This document shows, piece by piece, positions 16,902 through 25,160 of a stretch of DNA of 42,186 bases. The notes under the pieces were generated by a model that searched no databases, was not told the origin of the DNA, and saw only the letters and a list, made by a program, of their open reading frames with translations. The stretch is from Verrucomicrobiota bacterium. Lineage in GTDB: Bacteria; Verrucomicrobiota; Kiritimatiellia; Kiritimatiellales; Tichowtungiaceae. Both the position numbers and the translations under genes were made by a program. Within the stretch, counting starts at the first letter, position 1. Every line of letters begins with the position of its first letter. The stretch spans positions 1 through 42,186 of the forward strand of contig JASKKX010000007.1 of NCBI GenBank assembly GCA_030153935.1. The letters run 5' to 3'.

Positions 16902-17152
16902 ACGGTTCCCAAGGTAACGAACTCTCCTGTCAATTAGAACAGAAGTGCCATCAAGCCGCCTTAACACACTCAAACCAACTGAAATCCGCAAGCAGGCTAC
17001 CATAAAGAGGCAGGAAGTTCCTGTAATTTATCTGAAAAACGGAGGTCCGCTGCAAACTTCATTTTTCTTCTTCTCTGATCTTCCGGAAAAATAAAAAAAG
17101 CGTCATAAAAGAAACCTGTTATCTGTTATAACCAGCTCATTAAGGATTCATT

Positions 17153-18400
17153 ATGACCGTTGCAAGTGTCAAAAAAGGGGTTACATTTAAGCAATTCCTC
17201 AGTTTTCTCGGCCCCGGTTTTCTTGTAACCGTCGGGTTTATTGACCCCGGGAACTGGGCCACCAACATGGAAGGGGGCGCGCAGTTTGCCTATCAGCTGC
17301 TGTGGGTGATTACGCTCAGCACCCTGATGCTGGTCGTCATTCAGCACATGGCCGCCAAACTGGGCATTGCCACCGGCAAATCGCTGGCAGTCAATATCCG
17401 TGAGAATTTTTCGCTGCCGGTTTCGGCGTTTCTGGGGATAACCATTGTGCTCGCCTGCATCGCAACGGATGTGGCGGAACTGATCGGCGGGGCCATCGGC
17501 TTCAACCTGCTTTTCGGACTGCCGCTGTGGATCGGTGCACTGCTCACCGTCTTGCTGGAAATTTTCCTGATCGTCAGCCAGCGCTATCACCGGCTTGAAA
17601 CCATCATTATCGGATTTCTCGGAATCATCGCCTGCTGCTACATTATTGAACTGGTGATTGTGAAACCGGACTGGGTCGCACTGGCGCCGTCCATCATTAT
17701 TCCGCATGTGAACCGAAGCAGTATCTACGTCGCCATGGCGATTCTCGGCGCCGTCGTGATGCCGCACAATATTTTTCTGCATTCCAACGTCATTCACAGC
17801 CGGAAATGGGGAGTTTCCGAAAATGAAAAAATGGAACTTCTCCGGTACGAAAAACTCGACACGCTCACCGCGATGCTGCTGGGATGGATTGTTAATTCCG
17901 CAATGATCATTGTCGCGGCAGCCGTCTTCTCACGCCATCACATCATCGTCACCAGCATCGAACAGGCATCGGAAACGCTGCGTCCGCTGGCCGGACCGCT
18001 GGCCGGCCTGCTCTTCTCCATCGCACTGGTTTTCGCCGGGGTCGGATCCTCAATCACCTCTTCAATGGCCGAAGTCAATGTCATCACCGGTTTTCTTGGA
18101 AAACCGGAAGATCCGCGCACACTGCTCTACCGCACGTCGGTATTCATCACCGCCATTCCTTCCTTTGTCATCATTCTGCTCGGCATGGATACCTTTAAAA
18201 TATTGATCTTCAGCCAGGTCATGCTGAGTATTCAGCTGCCTTTCACACTGATTCCACTGCTCATTCTCTGTCGCAAACATAAAGTAATGGGCGCTTTCCG
18301 GAGCAACCTGAGTGAATTCATTATCGCGGCACTTATTTCCGCGGTAGTCATTGTGCTCAACATCTACCTGCTCTACTCAACCTTCGCAGGAGCAAACTGA
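17153..18400 (+). CDS. mntH: Nramp-family divalent metal transporter
   Basis: Proton-coupled Mn2+/Fe2+ importer in the inner membrane, 415 aa with 11 likely membrane helices. The TM1 metal-binding motif DPGNW (residues 31-35) and the TM6 motif VVMPHNIFLHS are intact, so divalent metal is the expected substrate. AAGGA lies 8-12 bases before ATG 17153. The universal stress protein gene begins 1 base after the stop. I saw no manganese riboswitch or MntR-type palindrome in the 150-bp leader. Confidence 0.92.
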   Translation: MTVASVKKGVTFKQFLSFLGPGFLVTVGFIDPGNWATNMEGGAQFAYQLLWVITLSTLMLVVIQHMAAKLGIATGKSLAVNIRENFSLPVSAFLGITIVLACIATDVAELIGGAIGFNLLFGLPLWIGALLTVLLEIFLIVSQRYHRLETIIIGFLGIIACCYIIELVIVKPDWVALAPSIIIPHVNRSSIYVAMAILGAVVMPHNIFLHSNVIHSRKWGVSENEKMELLRYEKLDTLTAMLLGWIVNSAMIIVAAAVFSRHHIIVTSIEQASETLRPLAGPLAGLLFSIALVFAGVGSSITSSMAEVNVITGFLGKPEDPRTLLYRTSVFITAIPSFVIILLGMDTFKILIFSQVMLSIQLPFTLIPLLILCRKHKVMGAFRSNLSEFIIAALISAVVIVLNIYLLYSTFAGAN

Positions 18401-18401
18401 C

Positions 18402-18809
18402 ATGCAACTGTACAAAAAGATTCTCGTTACCATCGATTGTTCACCGGTAGACGATGCCATCGTCGAACACATTGCATTACTGGCCGCCCAGAACCATGCG
18501 GAGGTTCATCTGCTTCACGTCGTGCATGCCCACACTATCGACCAGCGCCGGACCCTGCGCGCTCAGGCCGAAGCCTGCCTTGAAAAACACTGCGAAAAAC
18601 TTCGGGCACAGAATATTGAAACCGGAAAGATCATGCCCTACGGGGAACCCAATGAACAGATTCTCAAAGAAATCGAGGGCGGCGGCTATGACCTCGTCGC
18701 CATGGCAACCCACGGGCACACCTTTGCAGGGGACCTTCTCTTCGGCAGTGTTTCCGAAAGCCTGAAACACAAAATCAGCATTCCTCTGCTGCTGCTGAAG
18801 TCTGACTAA
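18402..18809 (+). CDS. Universal stress protein (UspA family)
   Basis: Single USP domain, 135 aa: YKKILVTIDCSP at the start, AEVHLLHVVHAHT, then VAMATHGHTFAGDLLFGSVSESLKHKISIPLLLLKSD. The C-terminal nucleotide-binding segment keeps the GS of the G-x2-G-x9-G(S/T) motif but the first glycines are only partly conserved, so ATP binding is uncertain. The start ATG 18402 directly follows the mntH stop, with AGGAG inside the 3' end of mntH, so it is co-expressed with the metal transporter. Nramp-USP gene pairs could link metal uptake to stress, but that is inference. Confidence 0.88.
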   Translation: MQLYKKILVTIDCSPVDDAIVEHIALLAAQNHAEVHLLHVVHAHTIDQRRTLRAQAEACLEKHCEKLRAQNIETGKIMPYGEPNEQILKEIEGGGYDLVAMATHGHTFAGDLLFGSVSESLKHKISIPLLLLKSD

Positions 18810-19001
18810 TAACCGGACAGTGGAAAAAATCTGCGCTAAACGTTCGAACTCAGGCAGAAAGGAAGGCTCAACGCGCGTATTCGGAACTTCCAACGCACAA
18901 CCGGGTGAATGTTTGATCGCACCGCAGCAACTGAAATCTAAAGTGCTTCACCGAAGGTTTCCCTTTATCTTTAAAGAGCTGCATGATAGAAAGACGGGAC
19001 T

Positions 19002-20072
19002 ATGAAAAGAGCGGTTTTCTTTCTCTTCGTTCTGACGGCTTGTACAATGTATGCGGCAATGCCGGCTGAACAGACCCTCACTCACGTAAGCACCCCCTTT
19101 CAATTGGGCTTTGATGAAAAGCATTCCCTTTATCCTAAAGAATACGGAGTGCACGGCCTGCGTTTGAATTCGTTCTTTGTGGAAAACCGCTTTATGTATG
19201 GCCTGGACATCGGGTTCTGGAATGTATCGGGAGATGCCGGGGGGCTGCAGATCGCCGTTTACCGTAATGAGACACACAACTTCGGCGGAATTCAACTGGC
19301 CCTGTGGAATGCGGAAACCGAAGATGTCCGGGGACTTCAGTTTGCAACGGTTACTACAGATGCAGGCGATCTATACGGCCTTCAGCTCACCGGGCTGCTC
19401 GGCAAGGCCCGTGCCGTTCACGGCATTCAGATCGGCGGACTCTCCGCTGTGTCCGAATCGGAAAATGACGATGCCCGGACCTCGGGATTTCAGGCGGGAC
19501 TGTACGAAGCCCGCGCCGAGAATCTTACCGGAATCCAGCTCGGCGGAATTTTCAGCGAGACAGAATGGAATGCCAACGGCCTGCAGGCTGCCGTGCTGTT
19601 CGCCGAATCGCGCTATACCCGCGGCATTCAGCTCGGCTGCCTGACCGCCACCTCGCAGGAAGCTTCGGGAATTCAGATCGGCGGACTGATGGCCCGTTCG
19701 GAAATCAACGCTCACGGAATCGTGCAGGCCGGCCTGGTGCTGGCAAGGGCCGGGGAAATGGAAGGCGGACTGCAGCTCTCCGGCATTGCGTCCAATGTGA
19801 TCGGGGAATCGCGCGGCGTGCAGATCAGCGTCATCAGCACAATGGCCGCATCTGTTCACGGCACCGAAATCGCCGGAATCTGGAATTATGCGTTTGAAGA
19901 TGTCAATGGCGCACAGGCCGCCCTGGTCTACAATCACGCCCGGTCTGTGCATGGGGTGCAGATCGGCCTCTTCAATTACTGCGAACGCCTTGACGGTCTG
20001 CAAATCGGCCTGGTGAACATTGTCAGGGAGAGCTCCTTCCCGGCCGCTCCGTTGCTGCGTTTTGATTTTTAG
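19002..20072 (+). CDS. Exported surface protein built of GIQ(I/L)G repeats (LA_2272-like)
   Basis: Secreted or outer-surface protein of 356 aa. It begins with a signal peptide (KRAVFFLFVLTACTMYAA); both a type I cleavage after YAA and a lipobox LTA-Cys are possible. From about residue 50 nearly the whole protein consists of some 13-15 degenerate units of 17-22 aa. Each opens with G(I/L/V)Q(I/L)(G/A) and an Ala further on: GLQIAV, GIQLALWNAE, GLQFAT, GLQLTGL, GIQIGGL, GIQLGGI, GIQLGCL, GIQIGGL, GLQLSGI, GVQISV, GVQIGLFNYC and GLQIGLVN. This periodicity fits a beta-solenoid and matches the LA_2272-type surface repeats first named in Leptospira. Function unknown. Nothing else in the 192-bp upstream gap is recognised. 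Confidence 0.75.
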   Translation: MKRAVFFLFVLTACTMYAAMPAEQTLTHVSTPFQLGFDEKHSLYPKEYGVHGLRLNSFFVENRFMYGLDIGFWNVSGDAGGLQIAVYRNETHNFGGIQLALWNAETEDVRGLQFATVTTDAGDLYGLQLTGLLGKARAVHGIQIGGLSAVSESENDDARTSGFQAGLYEARAENLTGIQLGGIFSETEWNANGLQAAVLFAESRYTRGIQLGCLTATSQEASGIQIGGLMARSEINAHGIVQAGLVLARAGEMEGGLQLSGIASNVIGESRGVQISVISTMAASVHGTEIAGIWNYAFEDVNGAQAALVYNHARSVHGVQIGLFNYCERLDGLQIGLVNIVRESSFPAAPLLRFDF

Positions 20073-20156
20073 TTAATAAAGGCTTTTCTTCAGGAGATGG
20101 TCTGGCATTGTCCTGCGTCTCGTGCGTATCAACCCGCTTTCAGAAAGGATGCAAAA

Positions 20157-21041
20157 ATGATTAAAAAAGGCGGAACTTATGTTGTAATGGGCCTGCTTAA
20201 TACGGATTCCATCGCTTACGCGGCCGGAAAGATGATTGAAAGCTTCGGCGGCCAGGTGATTTACACAGTGCAGAACGAGCGCCTCAAAAAAATCTTTTTT
20301 GACCGCGGGTGCACCGATCTCTCGCAGGAAGAAAAGGATGCGATGGATATTCGCTATTGCGATGTCACCGTCGAAAATGAAGTTCGGAATCTGTTCAAAG
20401 ACATCGGCGAAATCAACGGAGTAGTCCATTCCATAGGATTCGCCAATCCGAAAACCTGTCTGGGTGACAAGGTCTACACCAATCATTTTGATGATATCAA
20501 ACAGGGTTTTCACATCAGCTGTGCATCACTGGCAACCGTCGCCGAATTCGCACAGGAACACATGTCCAAAGGCGGTTCGATTGTAACACTGTCCTTCGCC
20601 TCTCAGCTGGCATTCCCCTATTACAACTGGATGGGAGTCAACAAGGCGGCGCTCGAAGCACTCGTGCGGGCACTGGCACGTGAATACGGCCGTGAGCATG
20701 TTCGCGTCAATGCCATATCCGCCGGTCCACTGGCCACCAAGGCGGCCAAATCCATTCCGCACTTTGCACATCTGGCCCGCACCTGGAAGAAAATCAGTCC
20801 GCTGCCGTGGGATGTGATTCGCGATAAACAGGAAGTGGCCAATGCCGTTGTCTTCCTGCTGGGGGAATACTCCAAAAAAATCACCGGCCAGACGATCTAT
20901 GTGGACGGCGGCGCCTCTTCCGTCGGCGGCGAACTGCTGCCGCACGAAAGGCCGATCAAAACCATGCCGGCCAAACGCAAAGCGGAAGCCAAAGCACGGC
21001 TGGCCCGCATGAGAGCCCTGCAAAAAAATAAATCCGGTTAA
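20157..21041 (+). CDS. fabI: Enoyl-ACP reductase (FabI type)
   Basis: NADH-dependent last step of each fatty-acid elongation cycle. The 294-aa short-chain dehydrogenase fold has the FabI layout: GLLNTDSIAYAAG at the cofactor site, HSIGFANP, then the catalytic Tyr156 and Lys163 (YYNWMGVNK), the same numbering as the E. coli enzyme. The SAGPLATKAAKSI substrate loop and ITGQTIYVDGGAS at the end of the fold follow. A basic tail of about 30 aa (AKRKAEAKARLARMRAL) after the fold is unusual. ATG 20157 has AAAGGA upstream and fits the family start. A strong terminator follows at 21057. Confidence 0.93.
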   Translation: MIKKGGTYVVMGLLNTDSIAYAAGKMIESFGGQVIYTVQNERLKKIFFDRGCTDLSQEEKDAMDIRYCDVTVENEVRNLFKDIGEINGVVHSIGFANPKTCLGDKVYTNHFDDIKQGFHISCASLATVAEFAQEHMSKGGSIVTLSFASQLAFPYYNWMGVNKAALEALVRALAREYGREHVRVNAISAGPLATKAAKSIPHFAHLARTWKKISPLPWDVIRDKQEVANAVVFLLGEYSKKITGQTIYVDGGASSVGGELLPHERPIKTMPAKRKAEAKARLARMRALQKNKSG

Positions 21042-21056
21042 TTCAAACCGTGGAGT

Positions 21057-21092
21057 GCGGCGATACCGGTGAAAACCGTATCGCCGCTTTTT
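21057..21092 (+). terminator. Rho-independent terminator of fabI
   Basis: Stem GCGGCGATAC (21057-21066) pairs fully with GTATCGCCGC (21078-21087). The loop contains an extra GGT/ACC pairing, and five T residues follow. Confidence 0.9.
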
Positions 21093-21239
21093 ATTCGTCG
21101 CATAGAACAGAAATACGGAGGTTTTCATTCAGCAATCTGCCGGGAAATCATAGGCAGCCGTTTAACTCCGTTGTTATGGAAAGATAAAAAACGCTGTCCG
21201 GAAAGGCGGCTTTTAAAAAGTGCAGAGTCCGAAGAAAAG

Positions 21240-21314
21240 TGGCGACCCCTACGGGACTCGAACCCGTGTTGCCAGGATGAAAACCTGGAGTCCTAACCGC
21301 TGAACGAAGGGGTC
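21240..21314 (-). tRNA. tRNA-Glu (UUC)
   Basis: On the minus strand the 7-bp acceptor stem GACCCCT/AGGGGTC, the D arm (GTTCAGCGGTTAGGAC), the anticodon arm CCAGG-TTTTCAT-CCTGG with anticodon TTC, and the T arm GGGTTCGAGTCCC are all present. Discriminator G is followed by an encoded CCA (21242-21240). Confidence 0.97.
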
Positions 21315-21539
21315 GTTCAAAAAGCGAGGGCGTAAGATAGCAGACTCCTGCTGCGGGGCAATAAAAAACAAATGGTTTTTTTATTTCTATCCATCAAATC
21401 AGTTGAAAGAGTCCGCATAATGCTGAATAACCGCTGTAATAGTCCATGCGTCATGATACGCGGCACACGCTCCTCTTTCAAAATATTTTGTCTCTATACC
21501 TTTACTTCGTCTCCAGTCCCTGAGATGATCACAACTGTT

Positions 21540-21622
21540 CCCGGGGTGCCGGACGCATGAGGCGGCCGCGCTGAGATAATACCCGCAGAACCTGATCCGG
21601 TTAGTACCGGCGAAAGGGAGTG
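21540..21622 (+). promoter_or_regulatory. TPP riboswitch (THI element)
   Basis: Contains the conserved parts in order: GGGGTGCC, the thi-box GCTGAGATAATACCCG, GAACCTGATCCGGTTAGTACC and GGCGAAAGGGA. It binds thiamine pyrophosphate and controls the downstream thiSGHE genes. The output stage is the terminator at 21634-21660. Confidence 0.96.
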
Positions 21623-21633
21623 ACGTATTCCGG

Positions 21634-21660
21634 AAGCTCCCTCATAAACGGGAGCTTTTT
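21634..21660 (+). terminator. Riboswitch-controlled terminator overlapping the thiS ribosome-binding site
   Basis: AAGCTCCC (21634-21641) pairs with GGGAGCTT (21650-21657) over 8 bp, followed by a T-run up to 21660. The next base starts thiS. The only plausible Shine-Dalgarno for thiS, GGGAG (21650-21654), is the right arm of the stem. The hairpin could therefore both stop transcription and hide the ribosome site. Confidence 0.85.
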
Positions 21661-21861
21661 ATGTATCTGACAGTAAACGGCGAGCCGCATGAACACCGCG
21701 GCGACGGGACGGTCTCCGCCCTGCTGGCCGAACTCGGCACCGAACCCGCACACACGGCTCTCACCGTAAATGGGAATCTTGTTTTTTCCAAAGACTGGGA
21801 AATTTTCAAATTCAGCGACGGCGACACCGTTGAAGTGCTGACATTCGTAGGAGGAGGATAA
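21661..21861 (+). CDS. thiS: Sulfur carrier protein ThiS
   Basis: Ubiquitin-fold protein of 66 aa that carries sulfur as a C-terminal thiocarboxylate for thiazole synthesis. It shows LTVNGEPHE, TVSALLAEL, TALTVNGNLVFSKDW and the required C-terminal ending FVGGG (Gly-Gly). It is the first gene after the TPP riboswitch. The adenylating enzyme ThiF is not nearby. Confidence 0.95.
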   Translation: MYLTVNGEPHEHRGDGTVSALLAELGTEPAHTALTVNGNLVFSKDWEIFKFSDGDTVEVLTFVGGG

Positions 21862-21876
21862 CCTGAAAGATGAACT

Positions 21877-22653
21877 ATGAACGATGAATTGTTGAAACTG
21901 GGATCCCACACATTCGGGTCGCGGCTGATCCTCGGAACCGGAAAATTTTCCGACACCGAGACCATGATCCGGGCCGTTGAAGCGTCCGGAACTGAACTGG
22001 TCACCGTTGCCTTGCGCCGCTTTAACCGGGATAAACCCAACGACGACCTCTGCGCGCCGCTTGCAAAACTCAGCGCCGTCAGACTGATGCCCAACACGTC
22101 CGGGGCGATCAATGCCAAAGAGGCCGTGCGCGCCGCACAGCTCGGGCGCGAACTGAGCGGCAGTCCGTTCGTCAAAGTGGAAATCCACCCGAATCCGCAC
22201 CATCTGATGCCCGATCCGGTGGAAACCTACTTTGCCGCCAAGGAACTGGCCGCCGACGGATTCCTTGTCCTGCCCTATATTCCCGCCGATCCGGTTCTCG
22301 CCAAAAAACTTGAAGACGTCGGCTGTGCCGCCGTCATGCCGCTCGGCGCAGCCATTGGCAGCGGCGGAGGGCTGTCTACGCTGGAAATGATCAAACTGAT
22401 CATTCGCGACAGCAATATCCCGGTCATCGTCGACGCCGGGCTGCGTGCTCCGTCCGAAGCGGCCTGCGCAATGGAAATGGGCTGCGCGGCCGTCCTCGTC
22501 AACTCCGCCATTGCCGCCGCCCAAGATCCTGTTGCAATGGCCGAAGCCTTCGCCCTCGGCGTGCAGACCGGTTTTGAGGCCCGCCAGGCGGGCCTCATGC
22601 TTCAATCGGAATTCGCCGTCGCCACCAGTCCTTTAACCTCATTTTTATCATGA
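21877..22653 (+). CDS. thiG: Thiazole synthase
   Basis: Builds the thiamine thiazole from DXP, dehydroglycine and ThiS thiocarboxylate. The 258-aa TIM barrel includes [38 protein letters not shown], the Schiff-base Lys100 in [10 protein letters not shown], and [13 protein letters not shown] with [17 protein letters not shown] for phosphate binding. It starts 15 bp after thiS; its stop overlaps the thiH start (ATGA). Confidence 0.96.
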   Translation: MNDELLKLGSHTFGSRLILGTGKFSDTETMIRAVEASGTELVTVALRRFNRDKPNDDLCAPLAKLSAVRLMPNTSGAINAKEAVRAAQLGRELSGSPFVKVEIHPNPHHLMPDPVETYFAAKELAADGFLVLPYIPADPVLAKKLEDVGCAAVMPLGAAIGSGGGLSTLEMIKLIIRDSNIPVIVDAGLRAPSEAACAMEMGCAAVLVNSAIAAAQDPVAMAEAFALGVQTGFEARQAGLMLQSEFAVATSPLTSFLS

Positions 22654-23759
22654 AAACAACGCTTCCTGAATGGATTGATCCCGCTCCCTGGCTCGCCAGG
22701 GAGTATCGTGTCGTCGACGTGGAACACGCCATCGGCACAGAATCGCCGGACGAGTCCACCCTCGCCGCGCTGCTCTCTCCCGCCGCTGCGGAATTTCTGG
22801 AGCCGATGGCCGCGCGGGCGCAGGCAATCACCCGCCGTCATTTCGGACAGACCATCCAGCTCTACATTCCGCTGTACCTGTCCAGCTACTGCTCCAACGG
22901 CTGCGCCTACTGCGGTTTTGCTTCCGACCGCCATACGGACCGGCATACCCTGCCCTTTGACGCGGTTGAAAAAGAACTCGATTCCATCAAAACCATGGGA
23001 TTTGAAGAAATCCTGCTGCTGACCGGAGAACGTTCGTCCCGGGCCGACATCGACTACCTGCGCACCTGCGTTCGGTTGGCCGCCGACCGTTTCCACACCG
23101 TCGCCATTGAAGTCTTTCCGATGGAGCAGGATGAATATCATATGCTGGCGGAAGCCGGCTGCGTGAGTGTGACGATGTATCAGGAAACCTACGATCCGGA
23201 ACCCTACGACCGGATGCACCGCTGGGGCCCGAAAAAAGATTTCTTCAACCGGCTGGATGCCCCGGCGCGCGCATTGGCGGGCGGACTGCGCTTCGCCGGA
23301 CTCGGAGCCCTGCTCGGCCTCGCTGATCCATACCATGACATGATCGCCCTTTACCGCCATACACGCCATCTGCAGAAAACATACTGGCAGGCCGGGGTGA
23401 GTCTTTCCTTCCCGCGGATCCGTCACGAAGCCGGAGGATTTACTGCGCCGCACCCGGTCGATGAAAAAATGCTGGCTCAGATTATTTTTGCCTTCCGGAT
23501 CTGTCTGCCGGATGTCCCGCTGACGCTCTCCACCCGCGAAGGCGCACCGTTCCGCGACGGCATCGCCGGGATCGGCATCAACAAAATGAGCATCGCCAGC
23601 CGGACGACCGTCGGCGGCTATAGTGGAAACGCCCCTGAAGAAGGTCAGTTTGACATAAACGACGGACGCAGCCTTGAGACATTCCAGGCCATGCTGCACG
23701 GCAAAAATCTCGAGCCTGTTTTTAAAAACTGGGAAAAGCTCTACCGCCTGACAGCCTGA
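22650..23759 (+). CDS. thiH: Radical-SAM tyrosine lyase (2-iminoacetate synthase)
   Basis: Cleaves tyrosine to dehydroglycine (2-iminoacetate) and p-cresol, supplying the glycine unit of the thiazole. The 369 aa carry the radical-SAM cluster motif [10 protein letters not shown] (Cys81, 85, 88) and family blocks [40 protein letters not shown] and [12 protein letters not shown]. Use of ThiH rather than glycine oxidase (ThiO) fits an anaerobe or facultative anaerobe. It overlaps thiG by 4 bp. Confidence 0.96.
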   Translation: MKTTLPEWIDPAPWLAREYRVVDVEHAIGTESPDESTLAALLSPAAAEFLEPMAARAQAITRRHFGQTIQLYIPLYLSSYCSNGCAYCGFASDRHTDRHTLPFDAVEKELDSIKTMGFEEILLLTGERSSRADIDYLRTCVRLAADRFHTVAIEVFPMEQDEYHMLAEAGCVSVTMYQETYDPEPYDRMHRWGPKKDFFNRLDAPARALAGGLRFAGLGALLGLADPYHDMIALYRHTRHLQKTYWQAGVSLSFPRIRHEAGGFTAPHPVDEKMLAQIIFAFRICLPDVPLTLSTREGAPFRDGIAGIGINKMSIASRTTVGGYSGNAPEEGQFDINDGRSLETFQAMLHGKNLEPVFKNWEKLYRLTA

Positions 23760-23779
23760 CCGCATTTCGGAGATACCGC

Positions 23780-24445
23780 ATGAAAGAGCACTTTGGATTC
23801 TATATGGTCATGACCGACCCGGTTGCCGGTTACGAGGCCTGCACGCAGGCCGCCGTGAATTGCGGCCTGCGTTACGTGCAGTTGAGAATGAAAAACGCAC
23901 CGCGCGCAAAGGAGGTCTCCAAGGCCTGGAAAGTCCGCGAAATAACGCGCGGAACAGAAACCCTGTTCATCGTCAACGATGATGTCGGAATCGCCAAAGA
24001 GGTTGACGCCGACGGCGTACACCTCGGCCAGAGTGATATGCCGCTCAACGAAGCGCGCAGAATCTGGCCGGTCGAAGGAAAAATTTTCGGCCTTTCCACG
24101 CACAGCGAAGAGCAGGCCGCAGCAGCCGTCGCACTCCACCCCGACTATATCGGCGTCGGCCCCGTCTTTCCGACGCCGACCAAAGCGGTCGCCGATCCGG
24201 ATCTCGGAATCGAACGTGCGGGATCGATTGCCGCAAACTCCCCCCTGACCTGTGTCGTACTCGGCGGCCTGGATGAAACCAATCTCGCCGATGTCCTGCG
24301 GGCAGGCGCAGTCAACTTCTGCGCGGTGCGCGCCGTCATGCAGAGTCCTGATCCGGAAAAAGAAATTCGCAGATTACAGCAGATATGGAGCGAAGAAGTC
24401 TTGACGAAATCCGGCCAGACAGCTACCTTTCTCGCCCCTTTTTGA
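23780..24445 (+). CDS. thiE: Thiamine-phosphate synthase
   Basis: Condenses the pyrimidine (HMP-PP) and thiazole phosphates to thiamine phosphate. The 221-aa TIM barrel has the family motifs RYVQLRMKN, FIVNDDVGIAKEVDADGVHLGQSDMP, DYIGVGPVFPTPTKA and VVLGGLDETN, though the usual GG at the second phosphate site is followed by a divergent end. It is the last thi gene of the cluster. Its stop codon at 24443-24445 lies one base before tRNA-Gly. The pyrimidine-branch genes thiC and thiD are not in this window. Confidence 0.93.
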   Translation: MKEHFGFYMVMTDPVAGYEACTQAAVNCGLRYVQLRMKNAPRAKEVSKAWKVREITRGTETLFIVNDDVGIAKEVDADGVHLGQSDMPLNEARRIWPVEGKIFGLSTHSEEQAAAAVALHPDYIGVGPVFPTPTKAVADPDLGIERAGSIAANSPLTCVVLGGLDETNLADVLRAGAVNFCAVRAVMQSPDPEKEIRRLQQIWSEEVLTKSGQTATFLAPF

Positions 24446-24446
24446 T

Positions 24447-24520
24447 GCGGGTGTAGCTCAATGGTAGAGCCCCAGCCTTCCAAGCTGGTTGTGAGGGTTC
24501 GATTCCCTTCACCCGCTCCA
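24447..24520 (+). tRNA. tRNA-Gly (UCC)
   Basis: Acceptor stem GCGGGTG/CACCCGC, D arm TAGCTCAATGGTAGAGC, anticodon arm CCAGC-CTTCCAA-GCTGG with anticodon TCC, T arm AGGGTTCGATTCCCT, discriminator T and encoded CCA. It begins one base after the thiE stop, with no room for its own promoter between them. Confidence 0.97.
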
Positions 24521-25160
24521 TTCACTTCGTTCAACTCCGCAGGTTCAGGTTCCGTTGTCCTGCGGAGGCCCCGCAGGCACTTTCGGTGCTTCGCACATCA
24601 GGTCACGCGCTCCACTTTTTCGGGGTTTAGAACTGCGGTTTTAACCCCGTTTTTAATGGAACAGCTCTGTTTAAGTCCGGACAAACCCATTCATCCGCCC
24701 GATGGGCAGGATGCCGCCCGGAGAGGTATTTATCCTCTGAAACTTTTACCGGACAGCAGTGGGTGCATATGGGCAACGACGGACATTCCTAGTGAAAATC
24801 TCAGTGAGCAGAACAGTGTGGACGACGGCCCTCATCACCCCGCCGCCGTGACGGGGAAAGTTAAAGTAGATCCGAAATTGCTTCGATTCGGCGCAATTAC
24901 CCGCCTCGTTGTGCAAGAGCAGTAGATTTTTTCACCGCGAAAGATGGCAGGGAACGCAGAGAAAGGACGGCTGCAAAAAAGGGGCTGCTGTTTTTGTGGG
25001 GTTCGTGCTTCTTGTGGCAAATAATTTGAATGAAAACTTATGGTGGACAGAGGACTGGAGCAGATTTTTCCAATGGTTGGAAAAAAGCGCAACGGTTGTT
25101 TCCAGGGTTTGGAATGCATGGAAGAGTCAGAGTCTTTCGATGAAACGTGAGGCGAAATAA
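24521..25160 (+). other. Gene-poor stretch after tRNA-Gly
   Basis: About 640 bp in which I recognise no gene. It begins with short inverted pieces of CCTGCGG/CCGCAGG (24539-24578) and contains open frames without homology or ribosome sites. The only clear structure is the palindrome pair at 25065-25114. No integrase or direct repeat of the tRNA 3' end was seen. Confidence 0.6.
25065..25114. repeat. Paired palindromic repeat, intergenic
   Basis: TTTTTCCAATGGTTGGAAAA (25065-25084, perfect around a 3-base centre) is followed by TTTCCAGGGTTTGGAA (25099-25114), centres about 31 bp apart. It is the best-preserved member of the family in this window. Confidence 0.75.

Noticed and set aside
17003-17152. 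Manganese riboswitch or MntR site upstream of mntH
   Set aside because: No conserved aptamer boxes or suitable palindrome were found in the 150-bp leader.
24461-24925. A 154-codon frame starting inside tRNA-Gly
   Set aside because: Overlaps the tRNA and has no recognisable protein features.
24521-25160. Integrative element using tRNA-Gly as attachment site
   Set aside because: No integrase gene and no second copy of the tRNA 3' end were seen in the window.
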